From Cryomorphaceae bacterium (lineage in GTDB: Bacteria; Bacteroidota; Bacteroidia; Flavobacteriales; UBA7430): DNA of 64,000 bases. The translations under genes and the position numbers were made by a program. The notes beneath the pieces were generated by a model. That model ran no database searches. It had not been told where the DNA came from and worked only from the letters and a program-made list of their open reading frames with translations. This document shows, piece after piece, positions 27,543 through 39,860 of the stretch. The stretch is from NCBI GenBank assembly GCA_019649675.1, contig BOWN01000002.1, positions 303,704 to 367,703 of the forward strand, given 5' to 3'. Within the stretch, counting starts at the first letter, position 1; each line of letters starts with the position of its first letter.

Positions 27543-28424
27543 CTATTTATCGCCCCTCGGATGAGCTTGTTTGTATACCTTTTTAATTGTTCTGCATTAT
27601 TATGAGTATAAATCTGCGTAGAAGTTAAACTGGCGTGCCCGAGTATTTCTTTAACAGCATTTAGGTCTGCCCATCATTCAGCATATGTGTTGCAAACGCA
27701 TGTCGAAGCACATGTGGACTCTTTGCTTCACCCCAGTTACTTTACTAAGATAAGAATTCACCATCCTATAAACAAGTTTTGGATATAATATTTTACCCGA
27801 GACTGTGAGAAATAGATTATCAATATCTTTAAACTCTTTCAATCTCAAATCAAGGAATACCTTTAAATCAATCAAATGCGAATCCAATAATGGAATGATT
27901 CGCTCTTTTGCACGCTTACCAAAAACCTTTACATATTTCTGAGAAAAGTTAACGTCATCTATTTTCAAAGCTATTAATTCTGACAAACGCATTCCAGTGT
28001 TATAAAACATCTGTATGATTGCTTTATCCCTCTTACCTTCATAACTTTCAGGAAAGTTAATTTTCTCAAGTAAAAAGGAAATCTCTGAATCACTTATGAA
28101 AGATGGGATTTTTTTATCAGATTTTAATGATACAACTCGGAGTGTTGGATTTAAAATCAAAATATCATTTCGCAATGCATATTTATAAAACTGCCTAATT
28201 GAAGAAAGCTTTCTATTTAAAGATCGCTTTGAACAGTTTGTTTCAATTAAAAACATCATCCAAGAACGAACCATAAAATCTTTTGCATCTAAAAGAGTGC
28301 ACTCATACTCAGAAGTAAGATAATGATTAAATTGATTCAAATCACACTCGTAAGCCTTTTGTGTATAAACAGAATAGCATCTTTCAAATTTTAGATAACG
28401 GATAAACTCTTGAATGTATTCCAT
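27543..28424 (-). CDS. xerC: Tyrosine recombinase XerC-like (frameshifted near the C-terminus)
   Basis: MEYIQEFIRYLKFERCYSVYTQKAYECDLNQF, IIQMFYNTGMRLSELIALKIDDV, KVFGKRAKERIIPL, HMLRHTFATH-type region. Confidence 0.9.
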
Positions 28425-28481
28425 AAAAAAGCGCTTTTGTGTAAAAATAAACAAAAGCGCAATAAATACTATATTAATATC

Positions 28482-28675
28482 TTATGCTTCTTGAGCTTGT
28501 TTAAGCTGCTGAATATAGGCAGCTTTAATCATTTGCGATCTTCTTTTACAGATGGCTTAATAAACTCTTTACGTGCACGTAACTGACGCATAGCACCAGT
28601 TTTGTCAAACTTTCTTTTGAAACGCTTTAAAGCTCTCTCAATAGCTTCACCTTCTTTTACAGGAATTATAATCAT
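28482..28675 (-). CDS. rpsU: 30S ribosomal protein S21 (one frameshift)
   Basis: MIIIPVKEGEAIERALKRFKRKFDKTGAMRQLRARKEFIKPS...; followed by MIKAAYIQQLKQAQEA*. Confidence 0.92.
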
Positions 28676-28804
28676 ATGTAACCTAATTTATCTTTTATTT
28701 TCTTGTTAAGGTGGGCAAATATACAAATTTGTTTCATATAAAAGAAAATGTCAAGTTTTTACCAAACTTAATTTTATTCTAAGGGTTAAGAATCAATTTT
28801 GATA

Positions 28805-29917
28805 TTACAACTTTTGAATTTCCGAAGTACCTTCACCAATTGTGCAAAGCTTAGCATCTCGGTAAAACTTCTCAACAGGAAAATCTTTTTTGTAACCATA
28901 ACCACCAAAAATTTGAACTGCTTCGCTTGCAACTTTTACAGACATTTCAGAAGCATAATACTTAGCCATTGCACCTTCTTTTGTCATTTTATGACCTTTA
29001 TTTTTCTTTTCAGCTGCAGCATAAACCAGTAATTCTGCAGCATCAATTTCAGTCGCCATATCGACGAGCTTAAATGCAATAGCTTGGTGTTCACAAATTG
29101 GTTTACCAAACTGTACACGTTCTTTTGAATACTTTAATGCTGCTTTATAAGCACCTTTTGCAATTCCAATGGATAAAGCTGCAATTGAAATACGACCACC
29201 ATCTAATACTTTCATAGCTTGAATAAATCCATCTCCAACCTCTCCCAATAAGTTTTCTTTAGGAATTCGACAGTTATCAAATATTAATTCTGCTGTTTCT
29301 GAAGCACGCATACCAACTTATTTTCTTTCTTACCATAAGAAAAACCAGGTGTTCCTTTTGAACTATAAACGCTGACATGCTGTGTGAATCTCCTTTTTCA
29401 CCAGTACGCACAATTACTACAGCTACATCTCCAGATATAGCATGTGTAATAAAATTCTTAGCCCCATTTATTACCCACTCATCACCATCTTTTATCGCAG
29501 TAGTGCCCATACCACCGGCATCAGAACCTGTATTGTGTTCCGTTAAACCCCAAGCACCAATATGCTCTGCAGAAGCCAATTTTGGTAGCCACTTTTCTTT
29601 TGCTCTTCTGATCCAAATTGCAAAATATGACCTGTACATAAAGAATTGTGAGCTGCCAGAGACAATCCAATAGAGGAGTCTATTTGAGAAATCTCGTCAA
29701 TAACAGTGATATATTCATCATAAGTTAAACCTGAACCACCGAATTCTTCAGGGACTAAAACACCCATCAAACCCAACTCACCAAGAGTTTTAAAAACATG
29801 AATTGGAAATTTCTGATTATTATCCCAATCCATCATATAAGGCTTAATATGTTGAGCGCCAAAATCTCTAACAGTTTCGGCAATCATTTTCTGAGTTTCT
29901 GAATACGCAAAATCCAT
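28805..29917 (-). CDS. Acyl-CoA dehydrogenase (frameshifted)
   Basis: [85 protein letters not shown]. Confidence 0.92.
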
Positions 29918-29922
29918 AGTTA

Positions 29923-30444
29923 TCAATAATTTACAATTGAAATAATAGTCTCTGAAATATCTTTTAATCTCTTATCAGCCTCTAAAAAGTAAGATTCACT
30001 AAAAAGCAAAAGCTACTGTTTGTGCTCCGGTTTTATTTACAAGTTGAGCTGCTGCAATTGCCGTACCACCAGTTGCTAGCAAATCATCGTGAATTAAAAC
30101 TTTGGCTCCTACAGGCAAAGAATTTTTTTGAACTTCAATCTCTGATGAACCATATTCCAGATCATAAGAATAAGAATAGGTCTCTCCTGGAAGCTTACCA
30201 CACTTTCGAATTGGAACAAACGGCACATTTAATTGCTGAGCTATAGCAGGTCCAAACCAAAAGCCTCTACTCTCAACACCGACAATGGTATCAACATTCA
30301 ATTTACGAATACGCTCGGCAAATGTACTTATTACTTGCCCATACAAATCCATATTCATTAGTATAGGGCTAATGTCTTTGAAAATGATTCGGGTTTAGGG
30401 TAATCAGGAAAATCTCGAATGACTTCCTTTAGTTGAGCTTCCAT
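29923..30444 (-). CDS. apt: Adenine phosphoribosyltransferase (frameshifts)
   Basis: MEAQLKEVIRDFPDYPKP.., VGVESRGFWFGPAIAQQLNVPFVPIRKCGKLPGETYSYSYDLEYG, KVLIHDDLLATGGTAIAA. Confidence 0.93.
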
Positions 30445-30766
30445 TAATCTAATTCAAAATAAAATACAATTTTACGGAATAATTGCTCGTCAACCAAAGG
30501 AATATGATTGAGTTACACAACTGTTTAGAGTTAAATTAAGAAAATAATAAATGAATTATTTCATCGTATTTGTTTTTTTAAGCACAATTAAAACACAATG
30601 TTACAAATAACAATTGTTAAAAAATAGGTGATATTACCCTTTTTCAAAAGGTATCACGACTCATTTTAACCAATTAACTATTTCAAAAAAATCCCCACCT
30701 GAGCTGGGGATGAAATAAATCAATAACTTATTATTATTAAAGAACCTATCAATTCATTAATCTATT

Positions 30767-32272
30767 CTAATGTAAGGAATTGTTGCTTAGAGACTTATTT
30801 AAACTTCTTAATAGCACCACTTTTACACGAGCTAAATAATCTCTTAAATCTGCTCTCACTTCGCCCGACATCATATACAAACCTAAAATATTTGGAAATG
30901 CCATGGCGAGAATCATCATGTCAGAAAAGTCTATAACAGCTCCCAGGCTAACGGTAGAACCTATAATGATAAAAATTAAGAACAATAGCTTATAAGAGTA
31001 CTCGGTTAGTTTAGACTTTCCAAATAAATAGGTCCAAGACTTTAAACCGTAATAAGACCACGAAATCATAGTTGAGAATGCAAATAAGAAAATGGCAACC
31101 ACCAACAGCATTGGGAACCACGAGATCACAGATTCAAATGCTGAAGAAGTAAGCTGTGCGCCTTCTAAATCATAACCTATGTGACGGCCGGTAATGATTA
31201 TAACGATAGCCGTCATCGTACAAATAACAACAGTATCTATAAATGGCTCTAGTAAAGCAACTATACCTTCAGTAACTGGTTCATTTGTTTTTACAGCCGA
31301 ATGGGCTATGGCTGCTGACCCCACACCTGCTTCATTAGAGAAAGCAGCTCTTCGGAATCCTTGCACCAACACACCAACGAAACCACCTTTGGCAGCATCG
31401 CCAGAAAAGGCAGAATTAAAAATCAAAGCAAGCACATCAAATACTTGATCGTAATTCATAACTATGATGAACATGGAAGCTCCGACATATAAAACAGCCA
31501 TAAAAGGAACTATTTTTTCTGTAACATTGGCAATACTCTTAATACCACCTATAATAACTGCCCCGACCAAAACAGCTAAAATAAATCCAAAATAAATACC
31601 GTTTCCTTCTAACATTGAAAACTGACCCTCAAGCTGAGAGAAGGCCTGATTGGCCTGAAACATATTTCCACCACCAAAAGAACCTCCTACACACAAAATG
31701 GCAAAAAGTCCGGCCATCGTCTTTCCTATAAAAGGAAGGTCTCTTTTTTCAAAAGCGGTTTTCAGATAATACATTGGTCCACCAGACACTTCACCATTCT
31801 CATGAATAGTTCGGTATTTAACACCTAGGGTACACTCTACAAATTTTGATGACATCCCTAGAAGACCTGCAACAATCATCCAAAAAGTAGCTCCTGGCCC
31901 ACCAATAGCAACAGCTACAGCAACGCCTGCTATATTCCCTAGCCCAACAGTTGCAGATAAAGCAGTGGTAAGCGCTTGAAAATGTGAAACTTCACCTGTG
32001 TCTTCAGGATTATCATAATCTCCACGAACCAATTGAAGCGCATGTTTAAAACCTCTAATGCTGATAAAATTCATTCGAATGGTAAAAAATATGGCTCCGA
32101 CAACTAACCAGATCACAACAATAGGAATTCCTGCCGAAAAAGGTTCCCAAAAAATCACCTTAGCCATAACATTTACAATAGGCTCAAAAAGTGAATTTAT
32201 ACGATCACTTAACGTATTTTCTGCCTTTAAAATCTGAGGGAGAAATAACAAAATTGCTACTGTTTTTTTCAT
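30767..32272 (-). CDS. Alanine/glycine:cation symporter family protein
   Basis: [77 protein letters not shown]. Confidence 0.9.
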   Translation of the reverse strand: MKKTVAILLFLPQILKAENTLSDRINSLFEPIVNVMAKVIFWEPFSAGIPIVVIWLVVGAIFFTIRMNFISIRGFKHALQLVRGDYDNPEDTGEVSHFQALTTALSATVGLGNIAGVAVAVAIGGPGATFWMIVAGLLGMSSKFVECTLGVKYRTIHENGEVSGGPMYYLKTAFEKRDLPFIGKTMAGLFAILCVGGSFGGGNMFQANQAFSQLEGQFSMLEGNGIYFGFILAVLVGAVIIGGIKSIANVTEKIVPFMAVLYVGASMFIIVMNYDQVFDVLALIFNSAFSGDAAKGGFVGVLVQGFRRAAFSNEAGVGSAAIAHSAVKTNEPVTEGIVALLEPFIDTVVICTMTAIVIIITGRHIGYDLEGAQLTSSAFESVISWFPMLLVVAIFLFAFSTMISWSYYGLKSWTYLFGKSKLTEYSYKLLFLIFIIIGSTVSLGAVIDFSDMMILAMAFPNILGLYMMSGEVRADLRDYLARVKVVLLRSLNKSLSNNSLH

Positions 32273-33186
32273 TCTTTTAGTTTTATTTTTTTTATCTGTC
32301 CATCTAATAATTTAAGCCCTTCTAGGAAACTTTTTGGCTGATAATTAAACCCTTGTTTCGCTTTACTTAAATTTAAATTCGTCTTTAATGGCCGTCTTGC
32401 TTTTTGATTCAAGCGATCAGTAGAAATAGAATTAATAAGTGATTTATCAAAACCCCAATAATCTGCTATTTCAAAAACGATGTCTAATATACTGAGAAAA
32501 TCTTTTCCTGAAACATGATATACGCCTGTTGCATTTTCTTGAATTACTTGTAAACATGCATACGCAAGATCTTCTGCAAGTGTAGGACATCTATACTGAT
32601 CATCAACCACATTAATTTTTTCTCCTTTCTCCAGTGCTGCTTTGGCCCATAAGACTATATTAGAGCGACTCAAATCTTGGAGCACACCATAAACTAAAAC
32701 TGTTCTTAATATAGAATACGGGAAAGATACATGCTCAAATAATTGTTCAGACTTCCATTTTGACCTTCCATAATAACTTAGGGGATTCACTTTTGAATCT
32801 TCAAAATATTCTTCTTCATCACCTTCATAAATAAAGTCGGTGGATATATGAACGAAATGTGTATTTCTATTTCCAATCGCTTTAATCAAATTTGAAACAC
32901 CTGTAATATTTATTAAATCGCACATTTCGCGTTCATCTTCACAAGCATCCACTTGAGTCATGGCTGCAGCATGAATTAGCGCATCAGGCTGAAATTCATT
33001 TAATAGATTCTTGCATGCATCAGCGTTCGTTATATCTAAAGTACGATAGGCAACATTATCGGGAAGAGAAAAACGACAAACACCTTTAGCTGTAGCTAAA
33101 AAATTTACCTCCTGCTGTTTAGACAAAAGGGAAACTAATTTCTGCCCCAACAATCCATTAGCACCTGTAATTAAAATCTTATTCAT
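32269..33186 (-). CDS. SDR family sugar nucleotide reductase (RmlD/dTDP-4-dehydrorhamnose reductase-like)
   Basis: [52 protein letters not shown]. Confidence 0.85.
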   Translation of the reverse strand: MNKILITGANGLLGQKLVSLLSKQQEVNFLATAKGVCRFSLPDNVAYRTLDITNADACKNLLNEFQPDALIHAAAMTQVDACEDEREMCDLINITGVSNLIKAIGNRNTHFVHISTDFIYEGDEEEYFEDSKVNPLSYYGRSKWKSEQLFEHVSFPYSILRTVLVYGVLQDLSRSNIVLWAKAALEKGEKINVVDDQYRCPTLAEDLAYACLQVIQENATGVYHVSGKDFLSILDIVFEIADYWGFDKSLINSISTDRLNQKARRPLKTNLNLSKAKQGFNYQPKSFLEGLKLLDGQIKKIKLKE

Positions 33187-33247
33187 TTATAGTGTAAGCA
33201 TTCCTATAGATTCATAATCTAAAAAAGTATCCTTAAAACTATTTACA

Positions 33248-33469
33248 TTAAAAGTCATAAATGGAACTTCTTTTTGAATTCACTAAATTTTTCAGGCGAA
33301 AAACAAACATTAAAATTAAATACACCAATAAAGGAGAACCAAAAGTTAAAAACGAACAGTAAATAAAAAAGATTCTTACCGAAGAAGCTTTCATATTTAA
33401 ATACTCAGCAAGACGAGAACAAGCGCCAAAAGCTTGCATCTCTATAATATTTCGAAACCAAGAGTTCAC
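33248..33469 (-). CDS. PspC domain-like small membrane protein
   Basis: ACSRLAEYLNMKASSVRIFFIYCSFLTFGSPLLVYLILMFVF. Confidence 0.65.
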   Translation of the reverse strand: MNSWFRNIIEMQAFGACSRLAEYLNMKASSVRIFFIYCSFLTFGSPLLVYLILMFVFRLKNLVNSKRSSIYDF

Positions 33470-33681
33470 GTTTTAAGTATTTGGTTGAACACGTTGCAAT
33501 TTAAACAATTTCGCGGAATGCAATAATTCTGATGCAAATGAATTAAAGCTTGAGACAACTTGGCCGAATGAACCTTTATTCCAAAATTTTGTTTATGGAA
33601 ATACGACCTAATAATAAAGTATGAATAAAAAAAAGTTGCCCCATTTCTGAGACAACTAATAAAAATATATATCAAAAATTA

Positions 33682-33921
33682 CTATTTCAATTCCATACCA
33701 TTTGCTCGCGCCTCTTTTAACACAGCAGAAATACCTTTTCTATTAATAGTTTTTAAAGCAGAAGCTGACAATTTGAGTGTAACCCATTGGTTTTCTTCTG
33801 GAACAAAGAAACGCTTTTTAATCAAGTTAACACTAAAGGTTCTCTTTGTCTTTCTTTGCGAGTGAGAAACATTATTGCCTACCATCGCTTTCTTTCCTGT
33901 TATACTACAAACTCTAGACAT
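33682..33921 (-). CDS. rpmB: 50S ribosomal protein L28
   Basis: MSRVCSITGKKAMVGNNVSHSQRKTKRTFSVNLIKKRFFVPEENQWVTLKLS. Confidence 0.95.
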   Translation of the reverse strand: MSRVCSITGKKAMVGNNVSHSQRKTKRTFSVNLIKKRFFVPEENQWVTLKLSASALKTINRKGISAVLKEARANGMELK

Positions 33922-33994
33922 TGTTATACGTATTATATTGTTTTCTATTCGAAACCGACTGCGAAAGTACGGCTTTTATTCAAATCTCAAAAAT

Positions 33995-35254
33995 CTATTT
34001 TATTTTTTTATGATCAGATTCTAGCTGATGTAAGAAATTTAACAAGACCGCATTAGCACCACGCTTAACATTCCAAGACCTGTCAGTACCAAAATGATAC
34101 TTCTTAGCCTTCACGCCATATGGCCCAGCAACAGCAGTCCAAATTGTCCCAACAGGAACTTTATTGGTGCCGCCTGAAGGACCTGCTATTCCTGAAGTGG
34201 ATAAGGCATAATCGACACTCATTATTTTTTTTACGGACAGAGCCATTTCCTTAACGACCTGTTCACTTACAACACCATAATTCTTAATTGAATCGGTAGA
34301 AACATTGAGGATTTTTTCTTTAATTTCATTATCATAAGCTAATATACTACCTCGATAATATGAAGAGCTTCCAGGCACAGAGGTAATTAAATGAGATAAA
34401 TAACCTGAGGTAAAGCTTTCAGCAGTTGCAACAGTTGCCTTTTTAGACAACAATAAATCTCCTACTCTTTGTTCTATTCGATCATTTTCTTCCCCATAAA
34501 TATACTCAGGTATAATTGCCTTCAATTTTTGAGCTTCGTGATCTATAATATCATATAATATATTTTTATTGTCACCCTTAATACTTAAACGGAGCCTCAC
34601 TCTACTCTCTGAAGGCAGGTAAGCTAATTTAACTTGTGGATGCAACGATGACTCCCAACCCTCAAGTAATTCTGCTAAAACCGACTCTGGAACACCTTGG
34701 GTCAATATTGTTTTGTGTAAAAAAACACCAGCTCCAAATTTAGATTGAAACTCTGGAAGCACTAAAGAGCTCATAATTGCTTTCATCTCGTATGGAACAC
34801 CTGGCATAGAAATAAAATACTTTCCATCTTTATTAAACCACATGCCTGCGGCAGTACCTACTGGGTTTAAAAGCACCTTACATTGGCTTGGTAAATCAGC
34901 CTGTTGCTCATTTAGTTTGTTCAATTTTTTTACACCTTTTTTCTCGAACAAAGTCTTTATATGGGCTAAAACTTCTTCGTTTCTTTGTAAAGTATCGTTA
35001 AAAAAAAGTGGCTAAAGTTTTTTGGTAATATCATCATTGGTGGGACCCAAGCCTCCAGTCAAAAGAACAATATCAGTTAATTTAGCTGCACGATTTAAAG
35101 TTCTTAAAATCGCAGCTTCTGTATCTGGAATGGAATAAATTTTATGGACTTGAAGGCCTATTTCATTAAGTCGCTGTGCAATCCAAGCAGAATTTGTATC
35201 CACAATCTGCCCAATTAAAATCTCATCTCCTATTGTAACTATCGAAACTTTCAT
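33995..35254 (-). CDS. cinA: Competence/damage-inducible protein CinA (frameshifted)
   Basis: [95 protein letters not shown]. Confidence 0.93.
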
Positions 35255-35356
35255 GACGCTCAAAGCTTATTGCGAAAATACTAATTTATTATTGGAAAGA
35301 ATACACCTCATTCATCTTTACTTGTGGGTGAATACTCATTACTGGCACTTCACTAT

Positions 35357-35776
35357 TTTATATAATAGATTGAGCTGAAGAACCTATTAAATATTGGGTG
35401 AAATTATTTTCCTGTTTTGTCATAATCATAATTAAATCAGCCTGATGTAAAGTACTATAACCCAATACAGCCTTTGCCAAAGAACGCCCATTAAAATTTA
35501 TGAGTTCAATAGTTGATTTCACACCTCGACCTGACAAATAATTTTGAACCTGATGCAGGCTTGCCCTCAACCTTGGTTCAACTTCCAACTTATCTTCTAC
35601 ATAACACTCATCATCTTCAATAAATAAATTACTTAATTTTATAGAATTTCAACACAACTTAATAATACAAGTTCTCCTTTGGTCATAATTGCTATTCGCT
35701 CAGCTTTTTCTAAAGCAATCTTTGATTGCTATGATGACCCAATTGGAACCAAAATGGTATAACATGTTAAATCCAT
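35357..35776 (-). CDS. Universal stress protein family (frameshifted/possibly degraded)
   Basis: HQADLIMIMTKQENNFTQYLIGSSAQSII C-terminal UspA-like motif; N-terminal MDLTCYTILVPIGS in another frame. Confidence 0.55.
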
Positions 35777-35818
35777 AATCGTATATTTGAATTTAAAAAC
35801 TAATAAATACAAAAGTAT

Positions 35819-36694
35819 ATGGATATGTTAATATGTTCGGAACTTATTTTAAATAATGATGGGTCTGTTTATCATTTAAAACTTCACCCAGAAGACATAG
35901 CTGACGCAATAATTGTAGTAGGAGATCCAAATAGAGTACCACTAATTTCGAAGCATTTTGATAAAATTAGTGTAACAAAATCAAACAGAGAATTCATCAC
36001 CCATACCGGGTATATTGGAAAAAAACATGTAAGTGTTATGTCTACAGGTATTGGAGTTGACAATATAGACATCGTATTTAATGAATTAGATATTTTAAGC
36101 GCTATCGATTTAAAATCGAGAACAGTAAAAGAAACAAAACGAACTTTTAAAATCATTCGGTTAGGAACAACAGGGGGCTTAAACGATAAAATAAATGTAG
36201 ACGACATCCTATTTTCAAGGTATGCAATAGGAATTGATGGTGTTCCCCACCACTACAAATACGATTTAAATTTATTTGAACAAAAACTTAGTCAAGAGTT
36301 TGCTCAGAAAACAAATTGGTCAAAAAGCTTGCAGAGCCCTATGCGTAAAATCATCAGATTTTTATGGAACCACATGTATGAAGACCAGTTCAATAAAGGC
36401 ATAACACTAACTATGAATGGATTTTACGCCCCACAAGGTAGGTCAATAAGAATTCCATTAAGCCAACCCGATATTTTAAAAAAATCTGATTGTATTTTAT
36501 TCAACAACTTACAAGTTTCTAATATTGAAATGGAAACAGCTGGGCTTTATGCATTTGGAAAAATATTTAATCATGAAGTTATCAGTTTAAGCACAGTACT
36601 TGCAAATAGAATTACAGGTTTATTTAGCTCGAATCCATCAAAATCGATAGAAAAATTGATTAATTTCGCTTTATCAAAAATTGAATCCTTATGA
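35819..36694 (+). CDS. Nucleoside phosphorylase (uridine/purine phosphorylase family)
   Basis: VVGDPNRVPLISKHFDKI, VMSTGIGVDNIDIVFNEL, RLGTTGGL, NIEMETAGLYAFGKI. Confidence 0.88.
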   Translation: MDMLICSELILNNDGSVYHLKLHPEDIADAIIVVGDPNRVPLISKHFDKISVTKSNREFITHTGYIGKKHVSVMSTGIGVDNIDIVFNELDILSAIDLKSRTVKETKRTFKIIRLGTTGGLNDKINVDDILFSRYAIGIDGVPHHYKYDLNLFEQKLSQEFAQKTNWSKSLQSPMRKIIRFLWNHMYEDQFNKGITLTMNGFYAPQGRSIRIPLSQPDILKKSDCILFNNLQVSNIEMETAGLYAFGKIFNHEVISLSTVLANRITGLFSSNPSKSIEKLINFALSKIESL

Positions 36695-36739
36695 CAGGGA
36701 ATGATTTTTGAGCTAATCATTGTCTAAATCATATATTTG

Positions 36740-38059
36740 ATGACCAAGAAACTATTCATCATACTTTTAATAAGCCACTCAATGCTCTTTGCTCAAACAG
36801 CTCCAAACCTTGTTGCAACTGATTTAGATGGTGTTTCACACAATTTGTATGACTATCTTGATTCTGGAAAGACTGTATTGTTAGACTTTTTTATTGTAAA
36901 CTGTACACCCTGTCAAGAAGCTGCAAGCCATATGGATGACTTTTGGGGAACTTATGGACCTAATGGTACTGATCAATTAGAAGTTTTATCTATTGAAGTA
37001 TATAATAATTCAGATGAAACGGTAAAAGAAACAACAAACAGCTGGGGTATTAACAATCCTGTGATTAATTTAGACAATATCCCCGAAGCCTATATTCCAT
37101 TTATTAATGTGTATCCAAACTATATTATGGTTTGCCCAGATAGATCTATGGAGATCATACATGGCTTTGATTTTCCTGCTACTATCCTTTCATGGGAGCA
37201 ATCATCAAACAACTGTAGTTATGGAGATAATTATACAGATATTATTCTATTTCAACCAGAGATAACACATTGCCAAGGTAATGTATATGCAAACATAGAC
37301 ATCGGAAATTCAGGATCTAACTATATTCAAGGTATTGAAATAGATGTTTTCATCGACTCAACACAGTACTTGAGTATCTACTGGAATGAAATTCTACCGC
37401 CAGGATTTACTTCAAACGACCCCAACGCTCCTACATCATCTATTGAATTTGAAAGTAGTGATATTTTCGGATCAAATATTGAATTTGAAATCAATGTAAC
37501 TGGTGATGCAAATCCCTCTAACAATAATGTAATTATAGATTTAACGAATGAGATAATAACCAACAACAGAAATATTAACATTGAAATACTTACAGATAAT
37601 TATCCGCAAGACTTGATATGGAGATTATCTGACGCTAACAACATAACCATAGCTGAAGGCGATGGTATAGACATTCAGCCCAATGATTTAATATCATTAA
37701 ATCTGGATCTAGACACATCAATGTGTTATACATTTACAATTATTGACGATCATGGAGATGGTATATGCTGCGATTATGGAGAAGGGTATTATTTGATAAC
37801 AGCTGGAGAAGACACTTTAATCTACAATAACATTTTTTTAGATTTTAAAATGCATTCTTTTTATGTTGCTGGAGAAATAGAAGAAATTGATGTAGAAAAC
37901 GTCAATTTTCAAAATGTAAAAATAATTCATAGTAGTTTTTTCAACTTAAGCGGGCAACAAATCGCCCAACCGAATAAATACGGTGCTTATATTAGAAAAG
38001 ATTTCTATGAAAATGGGCTCATCAAGAGCCATAAAATAATTATCCCAAACTCGAACTAA
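36740..38059 (+). CDS. Secreted thioredoxin-fold protein with possible T9SS-type C-terminus
   Basis: Signal peptide MTKKLFIILLISHSMLFAQ; TVLLDFFIVNCTPCQEAASHMDDFW; IIDDHGDGICCDYGEGYYLI; C-terminal FNLSGQQIAQPNKYGAYIRKDFYENGLIKSHKIIIPN. Confidence 0.7.
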   Translation: MTKKLFIILLISHSMLFAQTAPNLVATDLDGVSHNLYDYLDSGKTVLLDFFIVNCTPCQEAASHMDDFWGTYGPNGTDQLEVLSIEVYNNSDETVKETTNSWGINNPVINLDNIPEAYIPFINVYPNYIMVCPDRSMEIIHGFDFPATILSWEQSSNNCSYGDNYTDIILFQPEITHCQGNVYANIDIGNSGSNYIQGIEIDVFIDSTQYLSIYWNEILPPGFTSNDPNAPTSSIEFESSDIFGSNIEFEINVTGDANPSNNNVIIDLTNEIITNNRNINIEILTDNYPQDLIWRLSDANNITIAEGDGIDIQPNDLISLNLDLDTSMCYTFTIIDDHGDGICCDYGEGYYLITAGEDTLIYNNIFLDFKMHSFYVAGEIEEIDVENVNFQNVKIIHSSFFNLSGQQIAQPNKYGAYIRKDFYENGLIKSHKIIIPNSN

Positions 38060-38732
38060 TTTGTTTTGCTTTTTCGAGTACCCAATGCAGTTGTTCCTTT
38101 TGTGAAAGATGACTGTTATCTAGAACAATAGCATCATTTGTTTGAATTAAAGGTGCTGTATCACGATGCGAATCAATATAATCTCTTTTAGATAGATTAA
38201 CCTTAACCTCTTCAATACTTACCTCACTTCCTTTAGCAATTAATTCATTATACCTTCTTTGTGCGCGAATATCTTCTGAGGCAGTCATAAACAGTTTGAG
38301 TTCTGCATTCGGAAAAACAACCGATCCAATATCTCTTCCATCCATTACAACAGCTTTTTTCTTTCCCATTAATTGCTGTTGAGCCACCAACATTTCTCTT
38401 ACTTGAGGAATGGCACTTACTTGACTTACACAATTAGAAACTTCCATGCCTCTAATTTCTGATTCTACCTTTTCTCCATTTAAACAAATCTCAGAATTTG
38501 AATCCTCAGCTAAAACAAATGAAATATTAATTTCAGGGAGCTTTGTTACAAGCTGATCTACTTTAACAACGGAATCATTAACATAACCGCACCTTAAAGC
38601 ATATAATGTTACGGCTCTATACATGGCACCACTATCAATATAGGTGTATCCCAATACGCTTGCTAAAGCTTTTGCTAAAGTACTCTTTCCTGTAGAGGAG
38701 TATCCGTCTATTGCTATGATAATTGGATTCAT
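38040..38732 (-). CDS. cmk: Cytidylate kinase
   Basis: IAIDGYSSTGKSTLAKALASVLGYTYIDSGAMYRAVTL, VMDGRDIGSVVFPNAELKLFMTAS. Confidence 0.95.
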   Translation of the reverse strand: MNPIIIAIDGYSSTGKSTLAKALASVLGYTYIDSGAMYRAVTLYALRCGYVNDSVVKVDQLVTKLPEINISFVLAEDSNSEICLNGEKVESEIRGMEVSNCVSQVSAIPQVREMLVAQQQLMGKKKAVVMDGRDIGSVVFPNAELKLFMTASEDIRAQRRYNELIAKGSEVSIEEVKVNLSKRDYIDSHRDTAPLIQTNDAIVLDNSHLSQKEQLHWVLEKAKQISSSLG

Positions 38733-39760
38733 TTTCTTCTAAATTTAGACAAATTAGTCAGCACAGAAAAAGTATGCATTGGTCCAACTGCATGGTAAGC
38801 AGCACGGGCATAATTGAAATGAAATTTACTAATCTTCATACTAAAACCCCATGACAGGCCAACATTGTGTTTATATAAATCTAAAGCCATCTCTTGTCGT
38901 CTTCTAAAATTGTAACCTACTCTAATGTTAAAATTTTCACTCAACAAAAACTCCCCTCCTACATGCAAATGCGAAAACAATTTATCACGAGTTGAATAAT
39001 TGTTTACAATCTCTTCATTTGTTAATGGATCAACAGTATATTCAGCAGGATCAGTATAAGATAAATCCCACTTCTCGAGATGTGCCCATGATATTGACCA
39101 CCTAAGTGGCGCATGTTCAAACCGAGAAGAAACACCTAAAATCATTTCAAAGGGCATGGGTTCAGATTCGTGTGCATAAGTCTTGATCTGAAACCCCGCA
39201 TTTTTAATTAATAAAGAAGCATAGGTGCGCTCTTGATTAAACTCATAAGTGGCTGAAAAATCTCCCAAAAGTCCATATGAATTGTATGCTTCCATATTTG
39301 AATAAACAGCTTTTAAAGCCGTTCCAAATCTAAAAGATGCTCTTTTATAAACTGTTGTAGAAGCATAAAAGGCATACTCTCCGGCACTAAAGGTTCCAAT
39401 TACATTTCCAAATTCATCAGCTCTTGTAAAATCGCCATAATTTAAATATTTCATCCCAACACTTATATTCTCAAAACGAGAAGAAGGGATTCCATAAATA
39501 AAAGATCCAAACTTAATACCTGCATAATAGTTTGTAAAATTAAGCGCAAGCTGATGGTTCATGCCAGCATGATTTAAAGAAGGAATCTGCTGAGCTAAAT
39601 TCACATCATTATCATACGAATTCACCAAAACATTTCCTAAAGCTGATATTCTAGCGGAAGTTGTTAAATTTAGAAACTCATAAGTATTATCACCTCCAAC
39701 TTGAGCGAACAGCGAACCTAAATTTAAAAAGGAGAATAAAAAAACCTTTAATACTTTCAT
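38729..39760 (-). CDS. porQ: PorQ-like type IX secretion system protein
   Basis: GGDNTYEFLNLTTSARISALGNVLVNSYDNDVNLAQQIPSLNHAGMNHQLALNFTNYYAGIKFG; PorP/PorQ-like barrel and position next to cmk. Confidence 0.8.
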   Translation of the reverse strand: MKVLKVFLFSFLNLGSLFAQVGGDNTYEFLNLTTSARISALGNVLVNSYDNDVNLAQQIPSLNHAGMNHQLALNFTNYYAGIKFGSFIYGIPSSRFENISVGMKYLNYGDFTRADEFGNVIGTFSAGEYAFYASTTVYKRASFRFGTALKAVYSNMEAYNSYGLLGDFSATYEFNQERTYASLLIKNAGFQIKTYAHESEPMPFEMILGVSSRFEHAPLRWSISWAHLEKWDLSYTDPAEYTVDPLTNEEIVNNYSTRDKLFSHLHVGGEFLLSENFNIRVGYNFRRRQEMALDLYKHNVGLSWGFSMKISKFHFNYARAAYHAVGPMHTFSVLTNLSKFRRK

Positions 39761-39860
39761 ATTGGCAAAAATAATAATCTATTCCTTAACGAAGTCTTGA
39801 TACAATTAGTATTTTACAAAAAGCTTTTTAGCTTTGTGAGACAATTAAAAATATAAAATC

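Noticed and set aside
27543-28424. XerC-like recombinase as an integron/mobile element integrase
   Set aside because: It sits in a hpf-xerC-rpsU gene order typical of Bacteroidota core genomes, with no att-like repeats or cargo genes visible.
36732-36739. TATATTTG promoter element directly abutting the ATG of the thioredoxin-fold gene
   Set aside because: A -7 box there would place the transcription start inside the signal peptide coding region, removing the needed start; probably chance in AT-rich DNA.
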